NCBI RefSeq assembly: GCF_006861775.1
Contig: NZ_VDGG01000003.1
Coordinates: 1 to 64,000, forward strand
Reading direction: 5' to 3'
Length of the DNA stretch: 64,000 nt
Origin: Psychrobacillus soli
GTDB lineage: Bacteria > Bacillota > Bacilli > Bacillales_A > Planococcaceae
The position numbers and the translations under genes are program-made. Positions 8,200 through 17,272 of the stretch are shown here, one piece after another. The notes below the pieces were generated by a model that was not told the DNA's origin, searched no databases, and saw only the letters and a program-made list of their open reading frames with translations. Within the stretch, counting starts at the first letter, position 1. Each line of letters opens with the position of its first letter.

Positions 8200-9081
8200 A
8201 TGATGATTTTACAAACGTTAATCTCAGGTATTCTACTAGGCGGAATCTACGCGCTTATTAGTATGGGGCTTAACATGATTCTCGGTGTCGTAAGGATCAT
8301 CAACTTTGCGCATGGTGAATTTTTGATGATTGCTATGTATTTAAGCTATATCTTTTATGCATGGGGAGGAATGGATCCATACGTATCGGCAATATTTATA
8401 GTTATCATTTTATTTGTACTTGGTTTAATAACCCAAAAAGGATTAATAGAGCCCATTTTAGATAAACCAGCTTCTACGAAAATTTTTGCAACGCTAGGTT
8501 TATCGATAGTACTACAAAATTTAGCTTTAATGATATTTGACGCTAACTATTTATCAGTTACTACTCCGTATCAATCGAGTGTTGTGAATCTTTTAGGTAT
8601 CGCGATAAGCGTTCCACGTCTGGTTTCCTTTGGTGTAGTAATCGCGATTGTAATATTACTTTATTTATTCTTACAAAAAACTATGGTCGGTCGTGCGATT
8701 CGAGCTGTATCTATGCAGCGACAAGCAGCATATTTGGTGGGAGTGAACGTAAAACGTATTTACTTATTAGCATTCGGTATCGGTACAGCCCTTGTAGGTT
8801 TAGCCGGTTCGATGTTAATGCCGATTTATTCAGTTTATCCTACACTTGGTGCATCATTTGTATTGATTGCTTTTGTTGTAGTTGTACTAGGCGGCATGGG
8901 TAACATGTTTGGCGCTTTCTACGGTGGTTTAATGATTGGTGTCATCGAATCATTAGCCGGTGTAATTTTCTCACCAGGATTAAAAGAAGTTATATACTTT
9001 ATCATTTTTATCTTAGTATTACTTATTAAACCAACTGGTATTTTCAGTAAAGGTAAAGGTTCAGAGGCGGTGGGACTATGA
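8200..9081 (+). CDS. livH: ABC transporter permease, LivH type
   Basis: 293 residues, almost entirely membrane-spanning segments. It has the LivH hallmark ISGILLGGIYALISMGLNMI followed by VRIINFAHGEFLM, and a C-terminal ALVGLAGSMLMPIYSVYPTLG with VVVVLGGMGNMFGAFYGG. It forms half of the import channel with LivM. A GGAGG site 9 bases upstream supports ATG 8200 (8203 is an equal alternative). It overlaps livM by 4 bp. Confidence 0.92.
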   Translation: MMILQTLISGILLGGIYALISMGLNMILGVVRIINFAHGEFLMIAMYLSYIFYAWGGMDPYVSAIFIVIILFVLGLITQKGLIEPILDKPASTKIFATLGLSIVLQNLALMIFDANYLSVTTPYQSSVVNLLGIAISVPRLVSFGVVIAIVILLYLFLQKTMVGRAIRAVSMQRQAAYLVGVNVKRIYLLAFGIGTALVGLAGSMLMPIYSVYPTLGASFVLIAFVVVVLGGMGNMFGAFYGGLMIGVIESLAGVIFSPGLKEVIYFIIFILVLLIKPTGIFSKGKGSEAVGL

Positions 9082-10079
9082 GTAAAAAACACATTTTCCC
9101 AATATTATTAGCAATATGTGCAGCATTATATCCAGTACTTTCTGACGATCGTTACATTATGAATATATTAATTATGATTCTTCTTTACGCAACCATTGCA
9201 AGTGGTTGGAATATTCTTGGTGGGTATGGTGGTCAGTTATCTTTAGGACATGCGTTATTCTTCGGACTCGGGGCATATACATCAACTCTATTGTATTTAA
9301 ACTTTGGTCTATCACCATGGGTTGGCATGATCATAGCCGTTATCGTATGTATTATTGCCGGCATGTTAATTGGTATTCCGACATTCAAATTAAGAGGGCC
9401 TTACTTTACACTTGGAACAATTGCCTTTGCAGAAGTAATTCGTCATGTCACGCTTTACTGGCGGGACCTAACGAATGGTTCGATGGGATTAAACATTAAA
9501 TACGAACCGAGCTTCGCAGCTATGATTTTCAAAGAATATGAATATTATTACTGGTTAATTTTGGGGTTACTAGTTTTAACGACATTACTTGTACATTGGA
9601 TTGATCGTAACAAGATGGGCTATTACTTGAAAGCGATCCGTGAAGATGAAGACGCTGCGGAAACATTAGGGATTAATACAAGTAAGTACAAAATGCTTGC
9701 AATGATGATCAGTACTGGTATTACAGGATTAGCTGGTGTATTTTATGCACAATTTAATTTGTTTTTTGAACCTGAATCAGTATTCCATATGAATATTTCT
9801 ACTGAAATTGCACTAATAGCAATTATCGGAGGAGCTGGTACTGTGTATGGACCGATTCTCGGAGCGTTCATTATCATTCCACTGAATGAAATTCTACGAG
9901 CTTCATTCCCAGATATCCATGGTATGAACTATTTTGTTTATGGAATTTTGTTAATTGTTATCGTTATTTTAACACCGAATGGTTTACTCCCAATAATTAC
10001 GAAATGGTGGGATAAAATTTTCCGGAAAAAGGTATCTAAAACAAAAGGGGTGACCAAATATGATCTTGAAAGTCAATAA
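9078..10079 (+). CDS. livM: ABC transporter permease, LivM type
   Basis: 333 residues with about nine hydrophobic segments. LivM landmarks are GWNILGGYGGQLSLGHALFFGLGAY, FKLRGPYFTLGTIAFAEV and AETLGINTSKYKMLA, the coupling loop to the ATPases. IGGAGTVYGPILGAF lies near the end. It starts in an ATGA overlap with livH, and its end overlaps livG by 20 bp, so the four transport genes are translationally coupled. Confidence 0.92.
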   Translation: MSKKHIFPILLAICAALYPVLSDDRYIMNILIMILLYATIASGWNILGGYGGQLSLGHALFFGLGAYTSTLLYLNFGLSPWVGMIIAVIVCIIAGMLIGIPTFKLRGPYFTLGTIAFAEVIRHVTLYWRDLTNGSMGLNIKYEPSFAAMIFKEYEYYYWLILGLLVLTTLLVHWIDRNKMGYYLKAIREDEDAAETLGINTSKYKMLAMMISTGITGLAGVFYAQFNLFFEPESVFHMNISTEIALIAIIGGAGTVYGPILGAFIIIPLNEILRASFPDIHGMNYFVYGILLIVIVILTPNGLLPIITKWWDKIFRKKVSKTKGVTKYDLESQ

Positions 10080-10782
10080 CGTGTCGAAGCATTTCCAAGG
10101 TGTCAAAGCAGTAAATGGAACTTCATTTCACGTAGAAGAAAAAGAGATTGTTGGTGTTATTGGACCGAATGGTGCTGGGAAAACGACTCTATTCAATCTT
10201 ATTTCGGGATCATTACCGGTTACTTCTGGCACAATTGAATTTAAAGGAGAAACTATTACAAATCAAAAAGCGTACATCCTTTGTAAAAAGGGGATTGGTC
10301 GAACATATCAGGTTGTAAAACCATTTGGCACAATCTCCGTATTAGAAAATGTGATGGTAGGCGCGTTTAATAAACATAACTCGCGTGATCAGGCGGCTAA
10401 AATTAGCAAGGAAATATTAAAACAAGTAGGTCTTTATGAAAAACGTGATCAAATTGGAAATAGTTTGACTTTAGCGGATAAAAAGCGATTAGAAGTAGCG
10501 AAAGCCTTGGCAACACAGCCAGCATTACTATTATTGGACGAAGTAATGGCAGGTCTAAATCCTAGTGAAGTAAAAGAAATTCTTCCTTTGATTTTGCAGT
10601 TACGTGATGAGGGAATAACAATTGTCATTATTGAGCATTTAATGGAAGTTGTTATGACAATTTGTGATCGTATTGTTGTGGTACATCATGGAGAGAAAAT
10701 TGCTGAAGGGACACCTAAAGAAATTGCGAATCATCCAGAAGTAATAAAAGCTTATTTAGGAGATGAGGTTTCATATGCTTAA
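10060..10782 (+). CDS. livG: ABC transporter ATPase, LivG type
   Basis: 240 residues. The Walker A is GPNGAGKTT, the LivG-specific loop is GIGRTYQVVKPF, and the Walker B is ALLLLDEVMAGLNPSEV, followed by the switch His in IIEHLMEVV. The signature helix reads NSLTLADKKRLEVAKAL, i.e. SLTLADKKR in place of the usual LSGGQ-type, as seen in a number of LivG proteins. It powers import with LivF. AAAGGGGTGA precedes the ATG. Confidence 0.92.
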   Translation: MILKVNNVSKHFQGVKAVNGTSFHVEEKEIVGVIGPNGAGKTTLFNLISGSLPVTSGTIEFKGETITNQKAYILCKKGIGRTYQVVKPFGTISVLENVMVGAFNKHNSRDQAAKISKEILKQVGLYEKRDQIGNSLTLADKKRLEVAKALATQPALLLLDEVMAGLNPSEVKEILPLILQLRDEGITIVIIEHLMEVVMTICDRIVVVHHGEKIAEGTPKEIANHPEVIKAYLGDEVSYA

Positions 10783-11479
10783 AATAGAACAAATTAATTT
10801 ATCCTATGGGGAAATTCAAGTTCTATGGGATATGTCACTCCAAATTCCAGAAGGTCAAATTGTTGCATTGCTTGGTGCGAATTCAGCTGGGAAATCCAGC
10901 ACGATAAATGCAATCTCGGGAATTGAGAAAATCTCAAGTGGTCGCATTACTTTTCAAGGGAAGGACATTTCCAAAATGGCACCCCATGAAATTGTTGAGC
11001 TAGGAGTTATCCAAGTACCAGAAGGTAGAAAGCTTTTCAACTTCATGACAATTGAGGAGAATCTTTTGCTAGGCGCATATTCAAAACATGCTCGTAAAGA
11101 TATAAAAAAGAATATACGACGTGTTTATGACATGTTTCCAATACTAGAGGAGAGAAAAGATCAGTTAGCGGGTGATATGAGTGGCGGTCAACAACAAATG
11201 TGTGCAATAGGTCGAGGACTTATGAGCAATCCAAAACTATTAATTATAGATGAATTATCACTTGGTTTAGCACCAATTTTAGTACAAGAATTACTTCGTA
11301 CACTAACAACGATAAAAGATGAAGGCATTACGATTATGCTTGTTGAACAAAATGTAAAACAATCTCTAGCAATCTCAAATTATGCTTATGTTTTAGAAAA
11401 TGGTAGGGTAGCTATCCAAGGGGATGCAGCGCAATTAACGGAAGATCCACACCTGAAAAAAGCATATTTAGGAATGTAG
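10775..11479 (+). CDS. livF: ABC transporter ATPase, LivF type
   Basis: About 234 residues. Walker A reads GANSAGKSS (Ser where Gly is usual in GANGAGK), the signature is DMSGGQQQM, and Walker B LLIIDELSLGLAP with His-less switch LVEQNVKQSL typical of LivF. It pairs with LivG. ATG 10775 is preferred to the in-frame ATG 10763, because GATGAGG lies 7 bases before it. It overlaps livG by 8 bp. Confidence 0.92.
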   Translation: MLKIEQINLSYGEIQVLWDMSLQIPEGQIVALLGANSAGKSSTINAISGIEKISSGRITFQGKDISKMAPHEIVELGVIQVPEGRKLFNFMTIEENLLLGAYSKHARKDIKKNIRRVYDMFPILEERKDQLAGDMSGGQQQMCAIGRGLMSNPKLLIIDELSLGLAPILVQELLRTLTTIKDEGITIMLVEQNVKQSLAISNYAYVLENGRVAIQGDAAQLTEDPHLKKAYLGM

Positions 11480-11487
11480 GTGATGTG

Positions 11488-12537
11488 ATGAGAAAGACTC
11501 AATTGAAGGCGGAGAATACAATTGAAATTGTTCATCAAGATATTCCAGAAATCGGTGAAAATGAGGTTTTAATTCGTTCGATTGCCTGTGGTATTTGCGG
11601 AAGCGATTTACATGCGTATAATTTCTCAGCAGGTTATGAATTCGTTGCAAAGAATGTAACGCTGGGTCACGAAGTTAGCGGTGAAATCGTAAAAATTGGA
11701 GCGAAGGTGCCTAACGAGTTGATGTATCGTCAGGTAGTTGCACAATCGATGAATTATTGCAGTAAATGTGAGGCTTGCGAAAATGGTCACTTTTCACTTT
11801 GTACTAATAATCGAGTACTTGGTCTTCATTTTGACGGTGGATTAGCAGAATATTTTAAAATTGATGCAAAGTATGTCGAATTATTACCAGAAGGAATTGA
11901 TGTAGAAATTGCTTTATTAGCCGAGCCATTAACCATTGCTGTACATGCAATCAATCGCTTGCAAATCGACTTAAAAGGTAAAACCGTACTTGTACAAGGT
12001 CCCGGAATTATTGGTTTTTTCGTCAGCATCTTATGCGTCAGTAAAGGAGCAAATACGTATTTATCAGGACTGCCACACGATTATGAAAAACGCTTGAGTA
12101 AGGCGGAATCTTGGGGAGTAAAGTCACATGTTGTTGGAGAAACAGACATGGAAGAAAAGGTGGACGTTATATTTGAATGTTCAGGTTCATCTAATGCACT
12201 CTTAATGAATACTAAGGTGTTGAAAAAAAACGGCAAAATTATGCTCGTTGCATTGTATGAACATCCTACGGAAGTATTTTTCACACCAGTTGTGAGAAAT
12301 GAATGGTCCATTATCCCATCGTACGGTAGTGATCCAAATGAATATAAAGAAGCGCTTCAATTTATCCAAAAACACCAGGAGGAACTGAAGGCGTTACCAA
12401 CTTATTATGATTTAGAAAATATTACGCAGGCATTTACGGATTCATTGAACAAACAAGTCATGAAAGCAATTATTAAAATTGGAAGCGTGGAGGAGAATAA
12501 CAATGAGTACTTTAACACAACAATTTCAGCTAATTGA
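11488..12537 (+). CDS. Zinc-dependent medium-chain dehydrogenase
   Basis: About 349 residues. Catalytic zinc site in ACGICGSDLHAY and GHEVSGEI; structural zinc Cys cluster CSKCEACENGHFSLC; cofactor region VLVQGPGIIGFFVSI (Rossmann motif GPGIIG). Members oxidise secondary alcohols such as sorbitol, butanediol or threonine with NAD(P). It starts 9 bases after livF with TAGGTGATG as ribosome site (GTG 11485 is possible). Its 3' end overlaps the aldehyde dehydrogenase start by 35 bp, unusually long. The last ~15 residues (EENNNEYFNTTISAN) look like an extension read through the neighbour's leader. Confidence 0.85.
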   Translation: MRKTQLKAENTIEIVHQDIPEIGENEVLIRSIACGICGSDLHAYNFSAGYEFVAKNVTLGHEVSGEIVKIGAKVPNELMYRQVVAQSMNYCSKCEACENGHFSLCTNNRVLGLHFDGGLAEYFKIDAKYVELLPEGIDVEIALLAEPLTIAVHAINRLQIDLKGKTVLVQGPGIIGFFVSILCVSKGANTYLSGLPHDYEKRLSKAESWGVKSHVVGETDMEEKVDVIFECSGSSNALLMNTKVLKKNGKIMLVALYEHPTEVFFTPVVRNEWSIIPSYGSDPNEYKEALQFIQKHQEELKALPTYYDLENITQAFTDSLNKQVMKAIIKIGSVEENNNEYFNTTISAN

Positions 12538-13969
12538 TTTTGACAAAGTAGGATTATTTATAAATGGTAAATGGATTCATGAGGGTTCAAAAGGTACCTT
12601 TGATGTTGTCAACCCATCAACAAAGCAAGTAATTGCAAAAGTACCAAAGGGTGGATCAACGGAAGCTAAACAAGCAATTAATGCAGCAGAGGTAGCATTT
12701 CCAATTTGGACAAAGTTAACAGCGCAAGAGCGTGGTTATTATTTACTGAAAATTCGCGATTTAATGTTAGAGCATAAAGAAGAAATCGGTACGATTATTA
12801 GTCTTGAAATGGGAAAAGCTTATACAGAAGCTGTAGGTGAAGTAACATATGCAGCAAGTTTCTTAACCTGGTACGCAGAGGAAGGAAAACGTGTTTACGG
12901 GGAAACAATCCCAGCTTCTGATGCGAGTAAACGATTAATGGTTATTAAACAAGCTGCAGGGGTTGTTGCGGCAATTACACCATGGAACTTCCCAATTGCG
13001 ATGATGACTCGTAAAATCGGACCTGCTTTGGCGGCAGGCTGTACGTCAATTGTTAAACCAGCTAGTCAATCACCATTAACAGCACTTGCATTTGCACGTA
13101 TTGTCGAATTAGCAGAGGTGCCAGCAGGAGTTATTAATATTATCGTTGGTGCAACAGGCGAAATATCAAATGAAATTTTCGAAAGTGACGTTGTTCGTAA
13201 AGTATCCTTCACTGGTTCAACAGAAATTGGAAAAGATTTAGTGAAAGCTTCTGCAAAAACACTGAAGAAGCTTTCGCTAGAACTCGGTGGTCATGCACCA
13301 TTTTTAGTGCTGGAAGATGCCGATATCGAACAGGCTGCAACAGGAGCTATTTTAAGTAAATTCCGTAATGCAGGTCAAACTTGTGTATGTGCTAATCGTA
13401 TTTTCGTACACAAAAACGTTGCAGAACAATTTAAGGAAGCTTTTGTAAAAAAAGCTGAAAAACTCATTGTAGGCGAAAGCATTGATGCTACTGTTCAAGT
13501 CGGACCACTTGTGAATGCAGAAGGATTATTAAAAGTTGAAGAACAAGTTCAAGATGCTGTAAATAAAGGAGCAAAAATTGAAACTGGTGGAGAGAAGATA
13601 GACAGTCTCGAAGGGTTTTTCTATAAGCCAACTATTTTATCGGGCGTAACAAGCGACATGATAATCATGTCAGAAGAAACGTTTGGCCCGGTAGCGCCGA
13701 TTGTTGAATTTGAGTCAATCGATGAAGTAATCCAAGAAGCAAATAGTACACAATATGGTCTTGCCGCATATGTCTATACGAGAGATTTAGCAACAGCAAT
13801 CACTGTATCAGAGCGCTTAGAATTCGGTATTATCGGTTTGAATGATGCAGCACCAGGTGTATCACAAGCGCCATTTGGTGGAATAAAGCACAGTGGTTAT
13901 GGTCGTGAAGGCGGGCATCAAGGTATTAGTGATTACTTAGAGGAAAAGTATATTTCGATACAAATTTAA
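12503..13969 (+). CDS. Aldehyde dehydrogenase, succinate-semialdehyde dehydrogenase type
   Basis: About 488 residues from ATG 12503 (GGAGG 9 bases upstream; the open frame from 12479 is discounted). ALDH landmarks are TPWNFPIAMMTRK, FTGSTEIGKDL, and catalytic Glu in LELGGHAPF. NAGQTCVCANR carries the nucleophilic Cys, and EETFGPVAPI and PFGGIKHSGYGREGG complete the set. The ELGGHAPF variant and NAGQTCVCANR are characteristic of GabD-type succinate (glutarate) semialdehyde dehydrogenases. It would convert a C4 or C5 semialdehyde to the dicarboxylate with NAD(P), the end of the operon's pathway. It is followed by a strong terminator. Confidence 0.88.
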   Translation: MSTLTQQFQLIDFDKVGLFINGKWIHEGSKGTFDVVNPSTKQVIAKVPKGGSTEAKQAINAAEVAFPIWTKLTAQERGYYLLKIRDLMLEHKEEIGTIISLEMGKAYTEAVGEVTYAASFLTWYAEEGKRVYGETIPASDASKRLMVIKQAAGVVAAITPWNFPIAMMTRKIGPALAAGCTSIVKPASQSPLTALAFARIVELAEVPAGVINIIVGATGEISNEIFESDVVRKVSFTGSTEIGKDLVKASAKTLKKLSLELGGHAPFLVLEDADIEQAATGAILSKFRNAGQTCVCANRIFVHKNVAEQFKEAFVKKAEKLIVGESIDATVQVGPLVNAEGLLKVEEQVQDAVNKGAKIETGGEKIDSLEGFFYKPTILSGVTSDMIIMSEETFGPVAPIVEFESIDEVIQEANSTQYGLAAYVYTRDLATAITVSERLEFGIIGLNDAAPGVSQAPFGGIKHSGYGREGGHQGISDYLEEKYISIQI

Positions 13970-13981
13970 ATGTCAAATAAG

Positions 13982-14026
13982 GCTGTTTCAATAGGGATGT
14001 TAATCGTTATTGAAACAGCATTTTTT
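13982..14026 (+). terminator. Rho-independent terminator of the lhgO/liv operon
   Basis: GCTGTTTCAATA (13982-13993) pairs perfectly with TATTGAAACAGC (14008-14019) and is followed by TTTTTT. It ends the 11-kb operon. Confidence 0.9.
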
Positions 14027-14268
14027 CTACATGTTATAAAGACATGGATGGGATGGAACATTTAAATTGAAAAAAGAAATTTTAACTTATATCTATTAAT
14101 CCTCATATGGCAAGGAAACTATTTAATCTGACTGCAAAGTCGAAGGGAATTTCTTACTTCCTACTACTATTTTAGGAGATGTAGAAACGTATTCAGCCTA
14201 TTATTAAACGCTAAAAAATTTATAAAAAGATGTTTATCAAAGGAAGATACTGAAATGGGGGAACAATC
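14027..14268. other. Upstream region of the beta-oxidation operon
   Basis: About 240 bp of AT-rich leader. I see no convincing promoter hexamers, and no FadR-type TGAATGA palindrome. Confidence 0.4.
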
Positions 14269-15411
14269 GTGTTATTAACAGAACAAAATATAATGATTCA
14301 AAAAGTCGCACAATTAATTGCAAAAGAGCGAATTGCACCACGTGCAAAGGAAGTGGATGAAAAAGGAGAAACACCATGGGACAATATAAAATTACTCGCG
14401 GATAATGGTTTTTTTGGTATCCATGTTCCAGAAAAATACGGAGGCGTAGGTTCAGACATGGTAAGCCATGTTGCTGTAGTGGAAGAGATTGCTTCTGCAT
14501 GTGCATCTACCTCTGTTTCTTTATCGACTCAAGCCTTGACATTAGCCCCCCTTCTTATAGCGGGAACTGAAGAACAAAAGAAAAAATATATACCCCCTCT
14601 TGCAACAGGGCAGGTCCTAGGTTCATTTGGTATAACAGAACCTGGAGCAGGGTCCGACGTATCGAGCGTAAAGACAACAGCGGTTAAAGAAGGGGACTTT
14701 TACCGATTAAATGGTCATAAGGTATTCATTACAAATGCAGGAGAATCGGAAATCTATGTGTTTGTTGCGAGGACATCGGAAAACAGAACCCAAGGAATTT
14801 CGTTATTCATCGTAGAAAAAGGAACTCCTGGTCTTACATTTGGTAAAAAAGAAGAAAAAATGGGCATTAGAGGATCTGTTACAAGAGAAGTGTTTTTAGA
14901 AAATGTCCTTGTTCCAATGGAAAATAGAATTGGAAATGAGGGAGATGGATTTAAAATTTTAATGAATGTGTTCAACGAGACGAGACCTGTAGTAGGTGCG
15001 CAGGCAACTGGTATCGCTAGAGGTGCTTATGAGCATTGTTTGAATTACGTTATCGAAAGAAAGCAATTTAACAAACCTCTGCATCATTTTCAAATAATTC
15101 AAATGATGCTAGCTGATATGGCGATGAAAATAGAAGCATCAAGATTACTCGTTCTAAAAGCGGCTATGATGCTTGATCAACATGACCCCAATGTAATCGC
15201 AAACTCTTCTATGGCAAAATGCTTCGCATCAGATGTTGCGATGGAAGTAACTACCAATGCTGTACAGCTATTAGGTGGTTATGGATATGTAAAAGACTAT
15301 CCGGTGGAAAGAATGATGAGGGATGCCAAGATAACCCAAATTTATGAAGGTACTAACCAAATTCAAAGAGTTATTATTGCAAAGCAATTATTAGCCAATG
15401 AGAGCAACTAA
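14269..15411 (+). CDS. Acyl-CoA dehydrogenase
   Basis: 380 residues from a GTG start behind TGGGGGAAC. It shows the full family layout: helical N-domain with [15 protein letters not shown]; middle beta-domain [19 protein letters not shown] and VFITNAG; C-domain [38 protein letters not shown] and [17 protein letters not shown]. The catalytic Glu position is Glu of YEGTNQ as in short-chain/bcd-type enzymes. It performs FAD-linked alpha,beta-dehydrogenation of an acyl-CoA and hands electrons to ETF. It is the first gene of a beta-oxidation operon. Confidence 0.92.
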   Translation: MLLTEQNIMIQKVAQLIAKERIAPRAKEVDEKGETPWDNIKLLADNGFFGIHVPEKYGGVGSDMVSHVAVVEEIASACASTSVSLSTQALTLAPLLIAGTEEQKKKYIPPLATGQVLGSFGITEPGAGSDVSSVKTTAVKEGDFYRLNGHKVFITNAGESEIYVFVARTSENRTQGISLFIVEKGTPGLTFGKKEEKMGIRGSVTREVFLENVLVPMENRIGNEGDGFKILMNVFNETRPVVGAQATGIARGAYEHCLNYVIERKQFNKPLHHFQIIQMMLADMAMKIEASRLLVLKAAMMLDQHDPNVIANSSMAKCFASDVAMEVTTNAVQLLGGYGYVKDYPVERMMRDAKITQIYEGTNQIQRVIIAKQLLANESN

Positions 15412-15491
15412 AATAGGAGATTCATTTTAGTCTTAGAGAAACACACTTTAGCGGGCGAAAATATAAGTTAGTGAATAAGGAGCGATTTTAT

Positions 15492-16331
15492 ATGCAATTA
15501 ACGGTCATTGGTGGAGGGTTAATGGGCTCAGGAATCGGCCAGGTTGCTGCACAAGCTGGTTTTAAAGTAACTATTATTGATGTATCAGAAGCTTCGCTTG
15601 AAAAAGCAAAAAATAGAATTTCGGATTCAGTTGTTAAGTTGGCCCAAAAAAATAGAATTAATAATCCTGAAGAAGTTTTATCAAATATTACCTTTTCTTC
15701 ACAATGGGAATCTGTTTCACATGCAGATGTAATTATTGAAGCTGTTCCGGAGAGAATGGATTTTAAAAAAGAAACGTTCAAAAAAATAGATCAATTGGCG
15801 AAAGACAGTTGCTTGCTTGCAACAAACACATCCTCCTTGTCTATTACGGAGATTGCTAGTGTCACTTCAAGACCTGAAAAGGTTATTGGTATGCACTTTT
15901 TTAGTCCTGTACCTTTGATGCCATTACTAGAAATAGTGAAGGGGTATAAAACATCTGCCGAAACTACTGAATTTGCTAGAGTAGTAGGAGAAAAGTTAGG
16001 GAAAAGGATGATAACAGCTGAAAAAGATTTTCCAGGGTTCCTAATGAATCGTATTTGGTTGCCAATGGTTAATGAAGCTTGTTTTGCAGTCATGGAGGGA
16101 GTAGGTACTCCAGAAGAAATTGATCAAGGGTTTATAGATGGATATGGACATGCCATGGGCCCATTAAAAACGATCGATATGGCTGGAATAGACACAGCAT
16201 TATGGGCGATGGAGGCAATTTACGAAGGTTTTAATGATTCAAAATACCGTCCTTGTCCTCTATTAAAAAAAATGGTGGAAGCAGGAGATTTAGGTAAAAA
16301 AACAGGCAGAGGGTTTTATTCCTACAATTAA
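15492..16331 (+). CDS. 3-hydroxyacyl-CoA dehydrogenase (NAD)
   Basis: About 279 residues from ATG 15492 with AAGGAG 9 bases upstream; the in-frame GTG at 15471 lies upstream of that site. Rossmann motif VIGGGLMGSGIGQ at the start, NTSSLSITEIAS, and the catalytic His of GMHFFSPVPLMPLLEIVKG. The C-terminal domain contains FPGFLMNRIWLPMVNEA. It oxidises 3-hydroxyacyl-CoA to 3-ketoacyl-CoA (PaaH/Hbd family). It lies 80 bp after the acyl-CoA dehydrogenase. Confidence 0.92.
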   Translation: MQLTVIGGGLMGSGIGQVAAQAGFKVTIIDVSEASLEKAKNRISDSVVKLAQKNRINNPEEVLSNITFSSQWESVSHADVIIEAVPERMDFKKETFKKIDQLAKDSCLLATNTSSLSITEIASVTSRPEKVIGMHFFSPVPLMPLLEIVKGYKTSAETTEFARVVGEKLGKRMITAEKDFPGFLMNRIWLPMVNEACFAVMEGVGTPEEIDQGFIDGYGHAMGPLKTIDMAGIDTALWAMEAIYEGFNDSKYRPCPLLKKMVEAGDLGKKTGRGFYSYN

Positions 16332-16362
16332 GTACACCTAGGCATATTTGAAAGTCAAAGTT

Positions 16363-16423
16363 AGGGTGAAAAGGAAAAATGCACCCTTTTTGATAGGACT
16401 GCTACAGATTCTGCAGCGGTCCT
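16363..16423 (+). terminator. Two consecutive hairpins in the operon, possible attenuation/processing site
   Basis: AGGGTG (16363-16368) pairs with CACCCT (16382-16387) and is followed by TTTTT. Next, AGGACTGCTACAGA pairs imperfectly with TCTGCAGCGGTCCT (16395-16423), with no T-run. Together they could reduce read-through from the dehydrogenase genes into the hydratase/thiolase genes. Confidence 0.4.
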
Positions 16424-16480
16424 AATCACATGGGTATTCTAAAAAGAGCCCATGCCACTAAGATTTTGAGGAGGGAAATA

Positions 16481-17272
16481 ATGAAGGAAGATATTTTATG
16501 TAGAATAGAAGGAAAAATTGCGATTATAGACATTAATAGACCTCCGTACAATGCTTTAAATTCAGCTATTTTTGAAGGGATGATAACCTTTTTAGAAGAA
16601 TTGTATAGGAATGATGAAGCAAATGTTGTAGTTATTAAAGGCGCTGGGGAGAAGGCATTTTCAGCTGGTGCAGATATTAATCAATTTGTATCAAGACTTG
16701 GAAGTAAAGATATTTCTTTGACAGCTGGTTTTCATAAGGCATTTGAATTATTAACACAGCTTCCAATCCCAGTGATTGCAGCTTTAAAAGGACATGTACT
16801 AGGAGGCGGCTTAGAGCTTGCACTTGCATGTGATTTCCGAATTTGTGATGAAAATACGAAAATGGGCTTACCTGAAATCAATTTGGGGATATTTCCTGGA
16901 GCAGGCGGTACACAGCGACTTCCAAGATTAATAGGAAAATCAAAAGCAATGGAAATGATCATGTTTGGAACGATTATTAACGCAGAGGAAGCAAAACAGT
17001 ATGGGCTTGTGAACAAAATTGTCGCATTTGAACATGTGGAAGAGGAAGCATTGAACTGGGCCAACATGCTAAAAGATAAACCTAAAGTTGCTTTGCAAAA
17101 AATTAAGAAAACAATTAATCATGGATTGGAACTTTCGTTAGCCGAAGGACTTAGATATGAAATGGAAATGTTCGCAGAAATGTTTGTAAGTGAAGATGCA
17201 AGAGAAGGTATAAATGCCTTTCTTGAAAAAAGAAAGCCAAACTTTGTAGGAAAAGAGGAGGTTAAACGATGA
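16481..17272 (+). CDS. Enoyl-CoA hydratase/isomerase
   Basis: 263 residues from ATG 16481 behind GAGGAGGGAAATA; ATG 16430 has no ribosome site. Crotonase fold: NALNSAIFEGM, GAGEKAFSAGADINQF (oxyanion hole), ALKGHVLGGGLELALACDFRI, and the two catalytic Glu in KMGLPEINLGIFPGAGGTQRLPRLIG. It hydrates trans-2-enoyl-CoA to 3-hydroxyacyl-CoA. It overlaps the thiolase start by 4 bp. Confidence 0.92.
   Translation: MKEDILCRIEGKIAIIDINRPPYNALNSAIFEGMITFLEELYRNDEANVVVIKGAGEKAFSAGADINQFVSRLGSKDISLTAGFHKAFELLTQLPIPVIAALKGHVLGGGLELALACDFRICDENTKMGLPEINLGIFPGAGGTQRLPRLIGKSKAMEMIMFGTIINAEEAKQYGLVNKIVAFEHVEEEALNWANMLKDKPKVALQKIKKTINHGLELSLAEGLRYEMEMFAEMFVSEDAREGINAFLEKRKPNFVGKEEVKR

Noticed and set aside
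14101-14125. Sigma-54-like TGGCA...TTTAATC before the beta-oxidation operon
   Set aside because: The -12 GC dinucleotide is missing and no enhancer-binding activator gene is nearby.
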